A stretch of 64,000 nt of DNA, from the NCBI GenBank assembly GCA_965212005.1, contig OZ243038.1:186001-250000 (forward strand). The letters are read 5' to 3'. Positions 1-8,502 of this stretch are shown here, piece by piece (positions within the stretch are counted from its first letter, which is position 1; every line of letters begins with the position of its first letter). Below the pieces are notes generated by a model, which saw nothing but the letters and a program-made list of their open reading frames with translations, had not been told where the DNA came from and made no database searches. The position numbers were made by a program, and so were the translations under genes. Source of the DNA: G965212005 sp965212005. Its GTDB lineage: Bacteria; Pseudomonadota; Gammaproteobacteria; Porifericomitales; Porifericomitaceae.

Positions 1-612
1 CAGCAGTGCTCCGGCAGCCCCGCGCTCGTGCAGGCGCTGCAGATCCTCAACGCCTCGAATACCGCCGGCGGCGTACAATTGACGGGGGGCTGCCAGTGCC
101 TGTATTTGCTCCCATAACGGCAGGTTGGGCCCCATTGCGCGCCCGACTCGGTCCAAATCCATCAAGATTACCCGTCGTGGCCATGACTGCGGCGCTTGCA
201 GTAGTTTCTCGTCGCCCAGCAGTGCGTGGTCGCGAAAATCCAGTGACAATATCGACTCCGGTTGTGCTTTTAGTTCCTCCGGACTCAGACCGGATTCGCT
301 GCCCAGTACCCGGCGACTTCGGCCGCTGCCGCTGCCATGGACAGCGCCGGCGTCGATCCAGAATTCCAGTTGCGGAAAAGCTTTCCGTAAAGCTCGAATT
401 AAGGCAATTTGTCCCAATCCATGCTCCAGCGCGTCTAAGTCCGCCAGGTAAATCACGGGAAAGGGAAACAGTCGCAACAGGCCCGAGATCACGGCCTGGG
501 GTTCCGTGCCGCGGCACAGGTATGAGCGCAGCGGGGGGTATAGTTGGCGTTCTTTGCCGTTGGCACGTACGACGACGCCGGCGCGCAGATCGATGGCCGG
601 GATGATCAGCAT
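1..612 (-). CDS. HisA-like TIM-barrel protein of C1-cofactor clusters, partial
   Basis: This reading frame is open from an ATG at 612 to the left edge, so the 204 visible residues are the N-terminal part of the protein. The barrel resembles phosphoribosylformimino-AICAR isomerase (HisA): IPAIDLRAG at residues 4-12, YLADLDALE at 55-63, WIDAGA at 85-90 and AAGGIRG near 181-187. It lies divergent to the MfnF-, PabB- and MfnE-like genes rather than beside other his genes. From family knowledge, HisA-like proteins of the COG1411 type are typical of tetrahydromethanopterin/methanofuran gene sets in archaea and methylotrophs, with an unsettled role. I infer a C1-cofactor function, not histidine synthesis. 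A true but diverged HisA is the alternative. Confidence 0.7.
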   Translation of the reverse strand, partial: MLIIPAIDLRAGVVVRANGKERQLYPPLRSYLCRGTEPQAVISGLLRLFPFPVIYLADLDALEHGLGQIALIRALRKAFPQLEFWIDAGAVHGSGSGRSRRVLGSESGLSPEELKAQPESILSLDFRDHALLGDEKLLQAPQSWPRRVILMDLDRVGRAMGPNLPLWEQIQALAAPRQLYAAGGIRGVEDLQRLHERGAAGALL

Positions 613-725
613 GGGCCGGCCTGTGGGCGGATGAGGCTACACCGCACATCAAGGCCGGTGCCCTGGACGGCACTACTCTGCCGCCGTCCGGCAGCGGGCC
701 GGTGGCACGGCTTGCGTACCGGCAC

Positions 726-1775
726 ATGAGTCAAGGCTACTGTGTTGCCGGCTGGGACGTGGGCGGTTCCCATCTGAAACTGGCTTTGCTGGATGCGCAG
801 GGGATGTTGCTCCAGGTACGTCAAATGGCCATGCCGATGTGGCTGGGCCTGGAATCGTTGGAGCACGCATTGGACCAGGCTTGCCGCGAGCTCCCGCAGC
901 AGGTAGAGCACGTCTGCACGATGACGGCGGAGCTTTGCGACTGTTTTCCCGATCGTGCCCAGGGCGTGCGCTCCCTGGTGCAGTATTTGCAAAAACGTTT
1001 TACCCCGGCTCCGCTGCATTTCTATAGTATAGACGGCCTGCTTGATTGCACGCAGGCATTGCGCCGGACCGACGTCGTGGCTTCCGCCAACTGGCATGCG
1101 CTGCTGTCGTTGTGCGCGGCTCGCCTGCCGGCCGGTATTCTGCTTGATATTGGCGGCACCAGCGCCGACTTGCTGCCTTTTGCCGACGGGCACGGGCAGA
1201 ACCTGGGAAAGAGCGATGTACAGCGCATGCAGCACGAGGAATTGATTTACACTGGCGTCATCCGTACACCGGTTATGGCACTGTGCCGTGAAATTCCGTT
1301 TCGCGGCCAATGGACTCACCTGGCCGCAGAGCATTTTGCCACCACCGCTGACGTCTATCGCCTAACTGGCGACCTGGGGCCGGAACAGGATCTGCAACCG
1401 AGCGCTGACGGCGCCGGTAAGAGCCGGGCAGACTGTGCCCGCCGTCTGGCCCGCATGGTGGGTACGGACGCGGAGCCGCAAGCATCCTTGGACGAGTGGG
1501 AGGGGTTGGCTCGTTACCTGGCTGAACGGCACTTGGACCGCCTGCAGCGCGCCTTGTACCGCTTGTGTTCCCGGCCATTGCGCCGCAACGCTCCGCTGAT
1601 CGGAGCCGGGCTGGGCCGATTCCTGGTGCCACGCCTGGCCGAACGCATGGGCCTGCCATGGCTCGATTTTACCGACCTGGAACCGGTGCCGGCCTCTTTG
1701 CGTGAGTCAGCCGCGGTCTGCGCCAGCGCGCTGGCACCGGCACGGTTATTCCTGCTGCGGCGAGATCGGCCATGA
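726..1775 (+). CDS. mfnF: MfnF-like protein (H4MPT-linked C1 transfer pathway protein)
   Basis: The protein is a sugar-kinase/hydantoinase-fold member of the 'H4MPT-linked C1 transfer pathway' family. The N-terminal GWDVGGSHLK (residues 9-18) and the second phosphate-type motif LLDIGGTSADLLPF (about 139-152) are diagnostic. MTAELCD near residue 66 is also typical. In methanogens MfnF joins the furan diphosphate to tyramine during methanofuran synthesis; bacterial relatives are tied to methylofuran, the cofactor of the formyltransferase/hydrolase complex. The ATG at 726 is preferred over a GTG at 702 because it puts the glycine-rich motif at the usual N-terminal position. The next gene starts within its stop codon (ATGA at 1772), so an operon with pabB and the MfnE-like gene is likely. 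The biochemical step in this organism is inferred. Confidence 0.75.
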   Translation: MSQGYCVAGWDVGGSHLKLALLDAQGMLLQVRQMAMPMWLGLESLEHALDQACRELPQQVEHVCTMTAELCDCFPDRAQGVRSLVQYLQKRFTPAPLHFYSIDGLLDCTQALRRTDVVASANWHALLSLCAARLPAGILLDIGGTSADLLPFADGHGQNLGKSDVQRMQHEELIYTGVIRTPVMALCREIPFRGQWTHLAAEHFATTADVYRLTGDLGPEQDLQPSADGAGKSRADCARRLARMVGTDAEPQASLDEWEGLARYLAERHLDRLQRALYRLCSRPLRRNAPLIGAGLGRFLVPRLAERMGLPWLDFTDLEPVPASLRESAAVCASALAPARLFLLRRDRP

Positions 1776-3142
1776 GCAGGCTGACCGAGATCCCGTACCA
1801 TTTCGATTCCGCAGAGTTATTTGCCCGCATTGCCGATCGCCGCTGGGCTGTTTTTCTTGACAGCGGGTTTCCGTTCCTGGATCGGGAGCGCTACGATATT
1901 CTGGCCTGTGATCCGTACCTGCGTTTGTCCTTCCAACAGGGGTATACCCGGATAGAAGACGCACAGGGAACGCGTTGCTCCAGGGAAAATCCGCTGTTGC
2001 TGCTGCGCCGAGCCCTGGGTGGACGTGAGCGCAACCTGCCGGGATTACCTTTTATCGGCGGAGCTATAGGCTATTGTTCCTATGACCTGGGGCGCTTGCT
2101 CAATCCTCTGCAGAGCCGCCTGCAGGCAGATCTGCCGCTGCCTGAATTCGCTTTCGGCATCTATGACTGGGCGCTGGTGGTGGATCATCACCAGCACCGT
2201 TCCTGGTTGGTTGGGCAGGAACGGGACGCGGCTACCGCCCGGATCTGGACGCAGCTGCAGGAATGGTTTCAGCCACAGACGCTGCCGCCGCCAGTTCCGC
2301 CGCTGGCGGCAAAAGAAGTGCGCGCAAGCATGGATCGGGAACGTTACGCGCACGCCTTCTGGCGCATCCAGGAATACATACGGCAGGGAGAATGCTACCA
2401 GGTTAACCTGGCACTGCGCTTTGATCTGGACTGCACACAGGATCCCTGGGATTTGTACCGATACCTGCGCAAGATCAATCCAGCTCCTTTTGCCGCCTTC
2501 ATGCAGCTTTCCGCCGGCAGTGTGCTGTGCTGTTCTCCGGAGCGTTTCCTGCGCGTACAAGACGGCATGGTGGAGACGCGCCCGATCAAAGGAACACGGC
2601 CCCGGGGGAGCGCAGGTTACGAGGACCTGGCCCAGGCGGAAATGCTGCTCAACAGCGCCAAGGATCGGGCCGAGAACCTGATGATCGTGGACCTGCTGCG
2701 TAATGACTTGGGCAAGAACTGCCGTGTTGGCACTATTTCCGTACCCAGTTTGTTCGCCCTGGAGAGTTTTGCCACGGTACATCACTTGGTCAGTACGGTG
2801 AGTGGGCAGTTGGCAGTCGGTCGTGACGCGTTGGATTTGCTGATGGGCAGCTTCCCTGGAGGTTCCATCACGGGGGCCCCCAAGCTGCGCGCGATGGAGA
2901 TCATCGAAGAGTTGGAACCATGCCGGCGCAGCGTGTACTGCGGGTCGATCGGCTATTTGGGCTTTGACGGAAACATGGACAGCAATATCTCTATACGCAC
3001 GCTGGTGCACTGTGCAAACCGCCTGTATTTCTGGTCTGGCGGCGGGCTCGTGGCGGATTCTGTCCCGGAGCAGGAATACCAGGAAATCCACAGCAAGGTG
3101 AGTGCCTTTTTCCAGCTGTTGCGAATCGGAGTGGGCGGGTGA
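1772..3142 (+). CDS. pabB: Aminodeoxychorismate synthase component I
   Basis: This 456-residue chorismate-binding enzyme uses glutamine-derived ammonia from a PabA partner to make 4-amino-4-deoxychorismate, the precursor of p-aminobenzoate. The PIKGTRPRG motif at 271-279 carries the lysine that marks PabB and separates it from anthranilate synthase TrpE. The C-terminal chorismate-binding motifs KDRAENLMIVDLLRNDLG and GGSITGAPK are intact. pABA feeds both folate and tetrahydromethanopterin. Its position between an MfnF-like and an MfnE-like gene, with 4-bp overlaps on both sides, suggests it is co-expressed for C1-cofactor supply. No fused PabA or PabC domain is present, and pabA is not in the window. 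Confidence 0.93.
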   Translation: MSRLTEIPYHFDSAELFARIADRRWAVFLDSGFPFLDRERYDILACDPYLRLSFQQGYTRIEDAQGTRCSRENPLLLLRRALGGRERNLPGLPFIGGAIGYCSYDLGRLLNPLQSRLQADLPLPEFAFGIYDWALVVDHHQHRSWLVGQERDAATARIWTQLQEWFQPQTLPPPVPPLAAKEVRASMDRERYAHAFWRIQEYIRQGECYQVNLALRFDLDCTQDPWDLYRYLRKINPAPFAAFMQLSAGSVLCCSPERFLRVQDGMVETRPIKGTRPRGSAGYEDLAQAEMLLNSAKDRAENLMIVDLLRNDLGKNCRVGTISVPSLFALESFATVHHLVSTVSGQLAVGRDALDLLMGSFPGGSITGAPKLRAMEIIEELEPCRRSVYCGSIGYLGFDGNMDSNISIRTLVHCANRLYFWSGGGLVADSVPEQEYQEIHSKVSAFFQLLRIGVGG

Positions 3143-3792
3143 TATGGGTCTTTAAGCTGGGCGGCAGCCTGCAGCACTCGCCGCAACTGCTGAATTGGTT
3201 GCGCGCGGCGGAAGAAGGTGCGGGGCGCCTGGTATTAGTGTCTGGTGGGGGGGGCTTTGCCGAGCAGGTGCGCTATAGCCAGCGGTACTGGAACTTGACT
3301 GAAGATTGTGCGCATCATATGGCTTTGCTGGCAATGGAGCAGTATGCACGGCTGTTGCTTGATTTATGTCCGCGCCTGGTGCCGGTGCGTAGTTATGCAG
3401 CTCTGCGTAACGCTTTGCGGCGCGACCGGGTGCCTGTCTGGATGCCTCGTCCGATGGCTGAAAACTGGGAGCCCCAAAATTGGACGAACAGTTCAGACAG
3501 CCTGGCCTTGCGTCTGGCACTGGAACTGGACGCCGCCTGGCTTTTGCTGTTGAAGAGTGCGGTTCCGGTGCACCCGGTCGGGCCGCCCGCGGACTTGGTG
3601 GATGCGCATTTTATGCCGTTGCTGAACGGGGCCACCAAACCGCCGGGTTTGGCTTGGCTGGAGCCAGGGCAGTTTTCCCTGTTAGCTGCCTGTCTGCGCC
3701 AGAGAGGGGAGGTGCCTCCCGGGCTTCAATTCGGTTTCAGCCGGGGAATTTTGAAAATACTACCTGGGCAGGAAGCGGGGACGAGCCGGTAA
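3139..3792 (+). CDS. mfnE: MfnE-like amino-acid-kinase-fold protein
   Basis: A 217-residue amino-acid-kinase-superfamily protein begins with VFKLGGSLQHS, the phosphate-binding lysine/glycine loop, followed by LVLVSGGGGFAEQVR and a nucleotide-binding region with SDSLALRLALELDA. In methanogens MfnE phosphorylates the aminomethylfuran phosphate to the diphosphate that MfnF then uses. Small kinases of this type are regular members of bacterial H4MPT/methylofuran gene sets. It starts at a GTG overlapping the pabB stop by four bases. Its stop codon sits inside a perfect 10-bp inverted repeat. The substrate is inferred from context, and the family also contains kinases of other small molecules. Confidence 0.7.
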   Translation: MIWVFKLGGSLQHSPQLLNWLRAAEEGAGRLVLVSGGGGFAEQVRYSQRYWNLTEDCAHHMALLAMEQYARLLLDLCPRLVPVRSYAALRNALRRDRVPVWMPRPMAENWEPQNWTNSSDSLALRLALELDAAWLLLLKSAVPVHPVGPPADLVDAHFMPLLNGATKPPGLAWLEPGQFSLLAACLRQRGEVPPGLQFGFSRGILKILPGQEAGTSR

Positions 3793-3801
3793 CCGGCTCG
3801 T
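3781..3801. repeat. Perfect 10-bp inverted repeat over the mfnE stop codon
   Basis: ACGAGCCGGT and ACCGGCTCGT flank a single central base, and the mfnE stop lies inside. It can fold as a very tight hairpin. No T-run follows on the plus strand, so it may protect the mRNA 3' end or act with the two hairpins just downstream. Confidence 0.6.
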
Positions 3802-3811
3802 CCTCTGGCAT

Positions 3812-3850
3812 AAAAAGGCCTGGTGTCAGAAAAGGCAGGCGACACCAGGC
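3812..3850 (-). terminator. Rho-independent terminator of nrdAB
   Basis: GCCTGGTGTC (3818-3827) and GACACCAGGC (3841-3850) form a perfect 10-bp stem with a 13-nt loop. Read on the minus strand the stem is followed by CTTTTTA (A-run at 3812-3816 on the plus strand). It lies 66 bp past the nrdB stop, in the convergent gap between mfnE and nrdB. Confidence 0.8.
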
Positions 3851-3853
3851 AAG

Positions 3854-3873
3854 AACCGAGTTCCGTCTCGGTT
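3854..3873. terminator. Possible small hairpin in the mfnE/nrdB convergent gap
   Basis: AACCGAG and CTCGGTT form a 7-bp stem with a 6-nt loop, followed on the plus strand by AGTTTAGACTTTCT. It is a weak candidate terminator for the mfn-pab operon. Confidence 0.35.
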
Positions 3874-3915
3874 AGTTTAGACTTTCTGTCTCCATCGCGG
3901 TGCTGAGAGGATTGC

Positions 3916-5043
3916 CTAGTCCCAACTCAAAGTGCCTCCGCTGCGGTATTCGGTAACCCGGGTTTCGAAGAAATTCTTTTCTTTCTTCAAGTCGATGACC
4001 TCACTCATCCACGGAAAAGGATTGTTACTCCCGGGATATTGCTCGGGCAAGCCGATCTGGGCACAACGCCGGTTGGCAATGAAGTGCAGGTATTCCTCGA
4101 ACATGCCGGTGTTCAGGCCCAGCACTCCCCGCGGCATGGTATCGACGGCATAATGTGTTTCCAACTCTACTCCCTTGCGGATCATGTCGATGCTCTCCTG
4201 CTTCATGGTGCTGTCCCAAAGGTGGGGGTTTTCGATCTTGATTTGGTTGATAACGTCGATCCCGAAATTCATGTGCATCGATTCATCACGCAGGATGTAT
4301 TGGAACTGCTCCGCGCATCCAGTCATCTTGTTGCGTCGTCCGAGTGACAGTACTTGCACGAAGCCCACGTAAAAAAAGATTCCCTCGAAGATGACGTAGA
4401 AAGCGATCAGGTCTCGCAGCAAGCGCCGATCGGCTTCGGTCGTGCCGGTGTGAAATTCCGGGTTCCCCAGGCTTTGGATGTACTGCATCGCCCAGGCACT
4501 CTTTTCATGGATGCACGGGACTTCGCGGTACATGTTGAATACTTCGGCTTCATCCAGTGCCAGGGATTCCACGCAGTACTGGTAGGCATGGGTGTGTACG
4601 GCCTCCTCAAAAGCCTGGCGCAGCAGGTACTGGCGGCATTCCGGGTTGGTAATGTGCCGGTAGACGGCCAGTACCAGGTTATTGGCCACCAGCGAATCTG
4701 CCGAAGAGAAAAAACCCAGGTTGCGTTTGATAATGAGGCGCTCGTCTTCGGTCAGCCCGGTGGGATCTTTCCACAGCGTGATGTCCGCGTTCATATTGAT
4801 TTCCTGGGGCATCCAATGGTTGGCACAGGCATCCAGGTATTTTTGCCAGGCCCACGTGTATTTGAAGGGAACCAGCTGGTTCAGGTCCGCCCGGCAGTTG
4901 ATCATCCGTTTGTCATCGACAGTGAGGCGGTCGGCGCCGAATTCGACCTGCTCCAAGCCGATGGTGCCGCCGGCGGCAGGCGACATCAGGCCGACCGCCG
5001 GGGCGCAATCTGCTATTGGCGTTTTTTGATCCGATTCCAGCAT
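3916..5043 (-). CDS. nrdB: Class I ribonucleotide reductase beta subunit
   Basis: NrdB carries the diiron-tyrosyl radical cofactor that starts deoxyribonucleotide synthesis in NrdA. All expected ligands are visible: D116 (SSADSL), E147 and H150 (FEEAVHTHAY), E220 (VIFEG), E254 and H257 (RDESMH). The radical tyrosine is Y154, in the usual spacing from E147/H150. The reading frame is open further upstream, but the ATG at 5043 has AGGAGA eight bases before it and gives 375 residues, so the longer 5' extension into nrdA is rejected. It lies 50 bp downstream of nrdA in the same operon and ends before a strong terminator. Confidence 0.96.
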   Translation of the reverse strand: MLESDQKTPIADCAPAVGLMSPAAGGTIGLEQVEFGADRLTVDDKRMINCRADLNQLVPFKYTWAWQKYLDACANHWMPQEINMNADITLWKDPTGLTEDERLIIKRNLGFFSSADSLVANNLVLAVYRHITNPECRQYLLRQAFEEAVHTHAYQYCVESLALDEAEVFNMYREVPCIHEKSAWAMQYIQSLGNPEFHTGTTEADRRLLRDLIAFYVIFEGIFFYVGFVQVLSLGRRNKMTGCAEQFQYILRDESMHMNFGIDVINQIKIENPHLWDSTMKQESIDMIRKGVELETHYAVDTMPRGVLGLNTGMFEEYLHFIANRRCAQIGLPEQYPGSNNPFPWMSEVIDLKKEKNFFETRVTEYRSGGTLSWD

Positions 5044-5093
5044 TTTGCTATCTCCTGTTGAGTAATACCGTTTCTGTTTCAGTTTTCGGCTGC

Positions 5094-7976
5094 TTATTGG
5101 CAGGCCTCGCATTCGCCGTTGACAGTGGAGCAGGAAGCATCCCGGTCCGGCTGGACGGCGTTTAAATGATTCCCGTATGCGCCTTTCTGCATAGTGCTCT
5201 TCTCCGGGTGCGTTGCTCCCAGGCTGCGCAGGTAGTAGGTGGTTTTCAGGCCGCATTTCCAACTCAGCCGGTAGAGTTTGTCCAGGCGCGCCCCGTCCGG
5301 CTCTGCCATGTACAGATTCAGGGACTGCGCCTGATCAATCCACTTCTGGCGCCGGGCGGCGGCCGTGACCAACCAGTCCGGAGTTATCTCAAAGGCGGTT
5401 TCGTACAGTTTTTTCAGTTTGGCAGGGATGCGGTCGATCGACTGTAGGCTGCCGTCGAAATACTTGAGATCATTCACCATGACCTCGTCCCATAGTCCCG
5501 CCGCCTTCAAATCGGCGACTAAATAGGGGTTGACGATGGTGAATTCCCCGGAAAGGTTGGATTTGACGAACAGGTGCTGGTAGGTCGGTTCGATCGACTG
5601 CGTTACCCCGCAAATGTTGGAGATGGTGGCGGTGGGAGCAATTGCCATGCAGTTAGAGTTGCGCAGGCCGGTAGTCTGCACTTGCCGGCGCAGCGGCTCC
5701 CAGTCCAGTTGGGCGTCCCGGTTCAGCTGTATCTTTTCCTTGCGCGCCGCTTCCAGCAATTCGATAGAGTCGATGGGCAGGATGCCCTGGCTCCACAACG
5801 AACCCTGAAAACTGGAATAGTTGCCCCGCTCCTGTGCCAGGGCATTGGATGCCTGAATGGCGTAATAGCTGATGGCTTCCATGCTGCGGTCGGCGAATTC
5901 CATCGCTTGCTCCGAGGCATAAGGCAGGCGCAGCTTGTACAGCGCGTCCTGAAAGCCCATCAGGCCGAGCCCCACCGGACGGTGGCGCAAGTTGGAGCGG
6001 CGTGCCTGCGGCACCGTGTAAAAATTGTGATCGATAGTGTTATCCAGCATGCGTATGGCCGTGCGGACCGTGTTTTGCAGCTTCGGCAGGTCCAGCTCCT
6101 CCGCATTGACGTGTTGCGCCAGGTTGACGGAACCCAAATTGCACACCGCGATCTCCTCGGAGGAGGTGTTTAGCGTGATCTCGGTGCAAAGGTTGGAGGA
6201 ATGCACCACGCCGGCGTGCTGCTGCGGGGAACGCAGGTTGCAAGGATCCTTAAAGGTGATCCAGGGATGTCCGGTTTCGTACAGCATGCTCAGCAGGCGG
6301 CGCCACAGCGTGACCGCCGACACCGATCGGGTGTTTTCTATCTCGCCGAGCTTCGCCTTTTCCTCGCACGCGAGGTAGAGCTGCCTGAAGTCCTCTCCAT
6401 AACAATCGTGTAACCCTGGGACTTTGTTCGGCGAGAACAGGGTCCAATGCCCGTTCTCCTCCACGCGCTGCATGAACAGGTCCGGGATCCAGCAGGCCGT
6501 GTTCATATCGTGCGTGCGGCGCCGATCATCACCGGTGTTTTTTCTCAGTTCCAGGAACTCCTCAATATCCAAATGCCAGATCTCCAAGTACGCACAGATC
6601 GCGCCCTTGCGTTTGCCACCCTGGTTGACGGCTATTGCGGTGTCGTTGACGACCTTCAGAAAAGGCACTACGCCCTGGGATTTTCCGTTGGTGCCACGAA
6701 TATGCGCCCCCATCGCGCGCACGTTACTCCAGTCGTTGCCCAGGCCGCCGGCGTACTTGGAGAGCAGCGCATCATCCCGGATCGAACTGTAGATCCCGTC
6801 CAGGTGATCCGGAACGGTGGTCAGGAAACAACTGGAGAGCTGCGGGCGGCGAGTTCCCGAGTTGAACAGGGTGGGCGTGGAACTCATGAAATCGAAGGAG
6901 GACAATAACCGGTAGAACTCGATGGCGCGCTCCTCGCGTTCCGGCTCCTGGATCGAAAGTCCCATCGCAACGCGCATGAAAAAGGCCTGCGGCAATTCCA
7001 GTCGGACACCCCGATCATGGATGAGGTAGCGGTCATAGAGAGTCTGTAGCCCCAGATAGGAGAGCTGCCGGTCACGGCTCGGTTCCAGGGCATCGCCGAG
7101 CCGCTTCAAGTCGTAGTGCTTCAGTTGCGGGTCAAGCAGCTCCAGGCGCACGCCTTCCTGGATATAGTTCTGAAAATATTCGGCATAGCGTTCCTGCATC
7201 TGCTTCGGGCCTGGAGCCAGCGGCTTGCGTTCAATTCGGCTCAGCGCTTCGCGACACAGCTGCTGTAGCAACAGGCCGGCGGCCACGTAGGAGTAGTTGG
7301 GTTCCTGTTCGTTCAGTGCCCGGGCGCTCATGATCAGGGCGTTCATCAGGTCGGACTCACGGGCGCCGCTGTACAGATTACGCAGCGCATCATCAATGAC
7401 CCGTTCCGGCTCCACCTCCGTCAGATCCCGGCAGGCGTCCTGTACGAGCGCCTCAATGCGGGCCCGGTCTAATGGATGCGAGTGCCCCTCGGCGTCCAGT
7501 ATCTCGATTACGGGTGGCGCGCCGGATTCCTGTTGCTGTTGCTGCGCCCGGCGGCTTCGCTCCCGGGCATGATCTTCACGGTAGATCACATAGGCGCGCG
7601 CCACCAGATATTCCTCGGAACGCATAAGGACCAATTCAACCTGGTCCTGGATATCTTCAATGTGCAGTGTGCCTCCACCGGGAGCGCGACGAGTCAAGTT
7701 CTGTAGAACCTGCCCGCTCAATTGTTCCACCTTGCGGTGGATGCGCTCGGAACTGGCAGCGGCAGCGCCTTCAACGCCCAGGAAAGCCTTGGTCAAGGCG
7801 AGCGTAATCTTCTCGCCCTGAAAGGGGGTGACTTTGCCGTTGCGCCGGATCACCCGGTAACTGCCGGGTCGATGTACCTCCAGCTCTACGGCAAGACTCT
7901 GTGCCGGCGGGCTGGTCAAAAGCCGATCCCCGTTTTCCGCCTGGGGTTTTGCATGGTTCTCATCCAGAGTGTCCAA
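5094..7976 (-). CDS. nrdA: Class I ribonucleotide reductase alpha subunit with two ATP-cones
   Basis: NrdA reduces ribonucleoside diphosphates using the radical from NrdB. The 960-residue chain starts with two ATP-cone allosteric modules (about 38-140 and 153-245). In the catalytic barrel the substrate-site cysteines are C383 and C612 (CNLGSVNL), with N595, C597 and E599 in SSNLCTE. A redox-active CEAC pair lies at the extreme C-terminus. The size and double cone match the Pseudomonas-type enzyme. The only start that fits is a TTG at 7976, with AAGGAGGG about 11 nt upstream; no in-frame ATG or GTG is nearby. It is transcribed with nrdB from a sigma-70-like promoter near 8179-8207. Confidence 0.95.
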   Translation of the reverse strand: MDTLDENHAKPQAENGDRLLTSPPAQSLAVELEVHRPGSYRVIRRNGKVTPFQGEKITLALTKAFLGVEGAAAASSERIHRKVEQLSGQVLQNLTRRAPGGGTLHIEDIQDQVELVLMRSEEYLVARAYVIYREDHARERSRRAQQQQQESGAPPVIEILDAEGHSHPLDRARIEALVQDACRDLTEVEPERVIDDALRNLYSGARESDLMNALIMSARALNEQEPNYSYVAAGLLLQQLCREALSRIERKPLAPGPKQMQERYAEYFQNYIQEGVRLELLDPQLKHYDLKRLGDALEPSRDRQLSYLGLQTLYDRYLIHDRGVRLELPQAFFMRVAMGLSIQEPEREERAIEFYRLLSSFDFMSSTPTLFNSGTRRPQLSSCFLTTVPDHLDGIYSSIRDDALLSKYAGGLGNDWSNVRAMGAHIRGTNGKSQGVVPFLKVVNDTAIAVNQGGKRKGAICAYLEIWHLDIEEFLELRKNTGDDRRRTHDMNTACWIPDLFMQRVEENGHWTLFSPNKVPGLHDCYGEDFRQLYLACEEKAKLGEIENTRSVSAVTLWRRLLSMLYETGHPWITFKDPCNLRSPQQHAGVVHSSNLCTEITLNTSSEEIAVCNLGSVNLAQHVNAEELDLPKLQNTVRTAIRMLDNTIDHNFYTVPQARRSNLRHRPVGLGLMGFQDALYKLRLPYASEQAMEFADRSMEAISYYAIQASNALAQERGNYSSFQGSLWSQGILPIDSIELLEAARKEKIQLNRDAQLDWEPLRRQVQTTGLRNSNCMAIAPTATISNICGVTQSIEPTYQHLFVKSNLSGEFTIVNPYLVADLKAAGLWDEVMVNDLKYFDGSLQSIDRIPAKLKKLYETAFEITPDWLVTAAARRQKWIDQAQSLNLYMAEPDGARLDKLYRLSWKCGLKTTYYLRSLGATHPEKSTMQKGAYGNHLNAVQPDRDASCSTVNGECEACQ

Positions 7977-8178
7977 CTGCTTTGCTCCCTCCTTAGCATC
8001 GCCCTAAGACATAGATAAAGGTTGTTCCTGCCCGGCAGAAAGCGGCTTGTACTGTTTCTGTCCGTCTCGGTCCCGGACCTCGCCGCCCTGTTACCAAGCA
8101 GGGTGGCGAAGCCCGCGCCAATTTCGCCAATTTCTGCTGATGGAAGACCATTCGACCTTCACTGGGCCAGACCCGATG

Positions 8179-8207
8179 AAGATAGTCTTTTGTTGGCAGA
8201 ATGTCAA
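8179..8207 (-). promoter_or_regulatory. Sigma-70 promoter of nrdAB
   Basis: On the minus strand TTGACA (8207-8202) is followed by a 17-nt spacer and TATCTT (8184-8179). The -35 is perfect and the -10 matches four of six bases. It predicts a transcript starting near 8172 with a leader of about 195 nt. Confidence 0.7.
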
Positions 8208-8232
8208 CTGCTGGTATAACGAGCTCCACGGC

Positions 8233-8248
8233 ACCACTATATCTTGGG
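8233..8248. promoter_or_regulatory. NrdR-box-like site
   Basis: ACCACTATATCTTGGG resembles the 16-bp NrdR repressor box (AC-rich flank, central TATAT). It lies about 25 bp upstream of the nrdA -35. NrdR normally binds two boxes about 31 bp apart, and no second box of this quality was seen. Confidence 0.4.
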
Positions 8249-8502
8249 AATAAGCTGGGGATGGGGGCGGGGTGGCCTGTGGATGTCCTATGCATAAAAA
8301 CGCGTTACCGGCGATCCGGCCCGGGCGCTGGGAGCACGACTGGCCGCCGCCACATGGTGTAGTCGGGATTATGGGTGGGGACCGGTGCCTGAAAGCAGAT
8401 CGGCCGGCAGGGAGGCGGGTATTCGCCGGGCGGCCCGGGAAAACCGCAATGCTCCGGCAGCCTGCCGGCAGCAGCGGGGGATGCGGCAGCGATGGCTCCG
8501 GA

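Larger units (their letters stand above)
7977..8502. other. 526-bp intergenic region: nrdAB leader and promoter
   Basis: No convincing gene lies here. On the minus strand the 5' part is an untranslated nrdA leader of about 200 nt, followed upstream by the promoter at 8179-8207 and a single NrdR-box-like site at 8233-8248. A TGTGGATGT sequence near 8278 is two bases off a DnaA box. The part next to queF is GC-rich and shows nothing recognisable. I looked for a cobalamin riboswitch in the leader and did not find its conserved boxes. Confidence 0.6.

Noticed and set aside
47..727. Minus-strand frame of 226 codons at the left end
   Set aside because: It is a different frame of the HisA-like gene; the real protein is the frame open to the window edge from 612.
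2045..3091. Long minus-strand frame of 348 codons
   Set aside because: It lies entirely opposite pabB, has no family features and no ribosome site.
4354..5061. Plus-strand frame of 235 codons
   Set aside because: Antisense shadow of nrdB, whose catalytic residues are all present on the other strand.
7977..8172. Cobalamin riboswitch in the nrdA leader
   Set aside because: B12 riboswitches control some nrd operons, but the conserved box and core sequences are absent.
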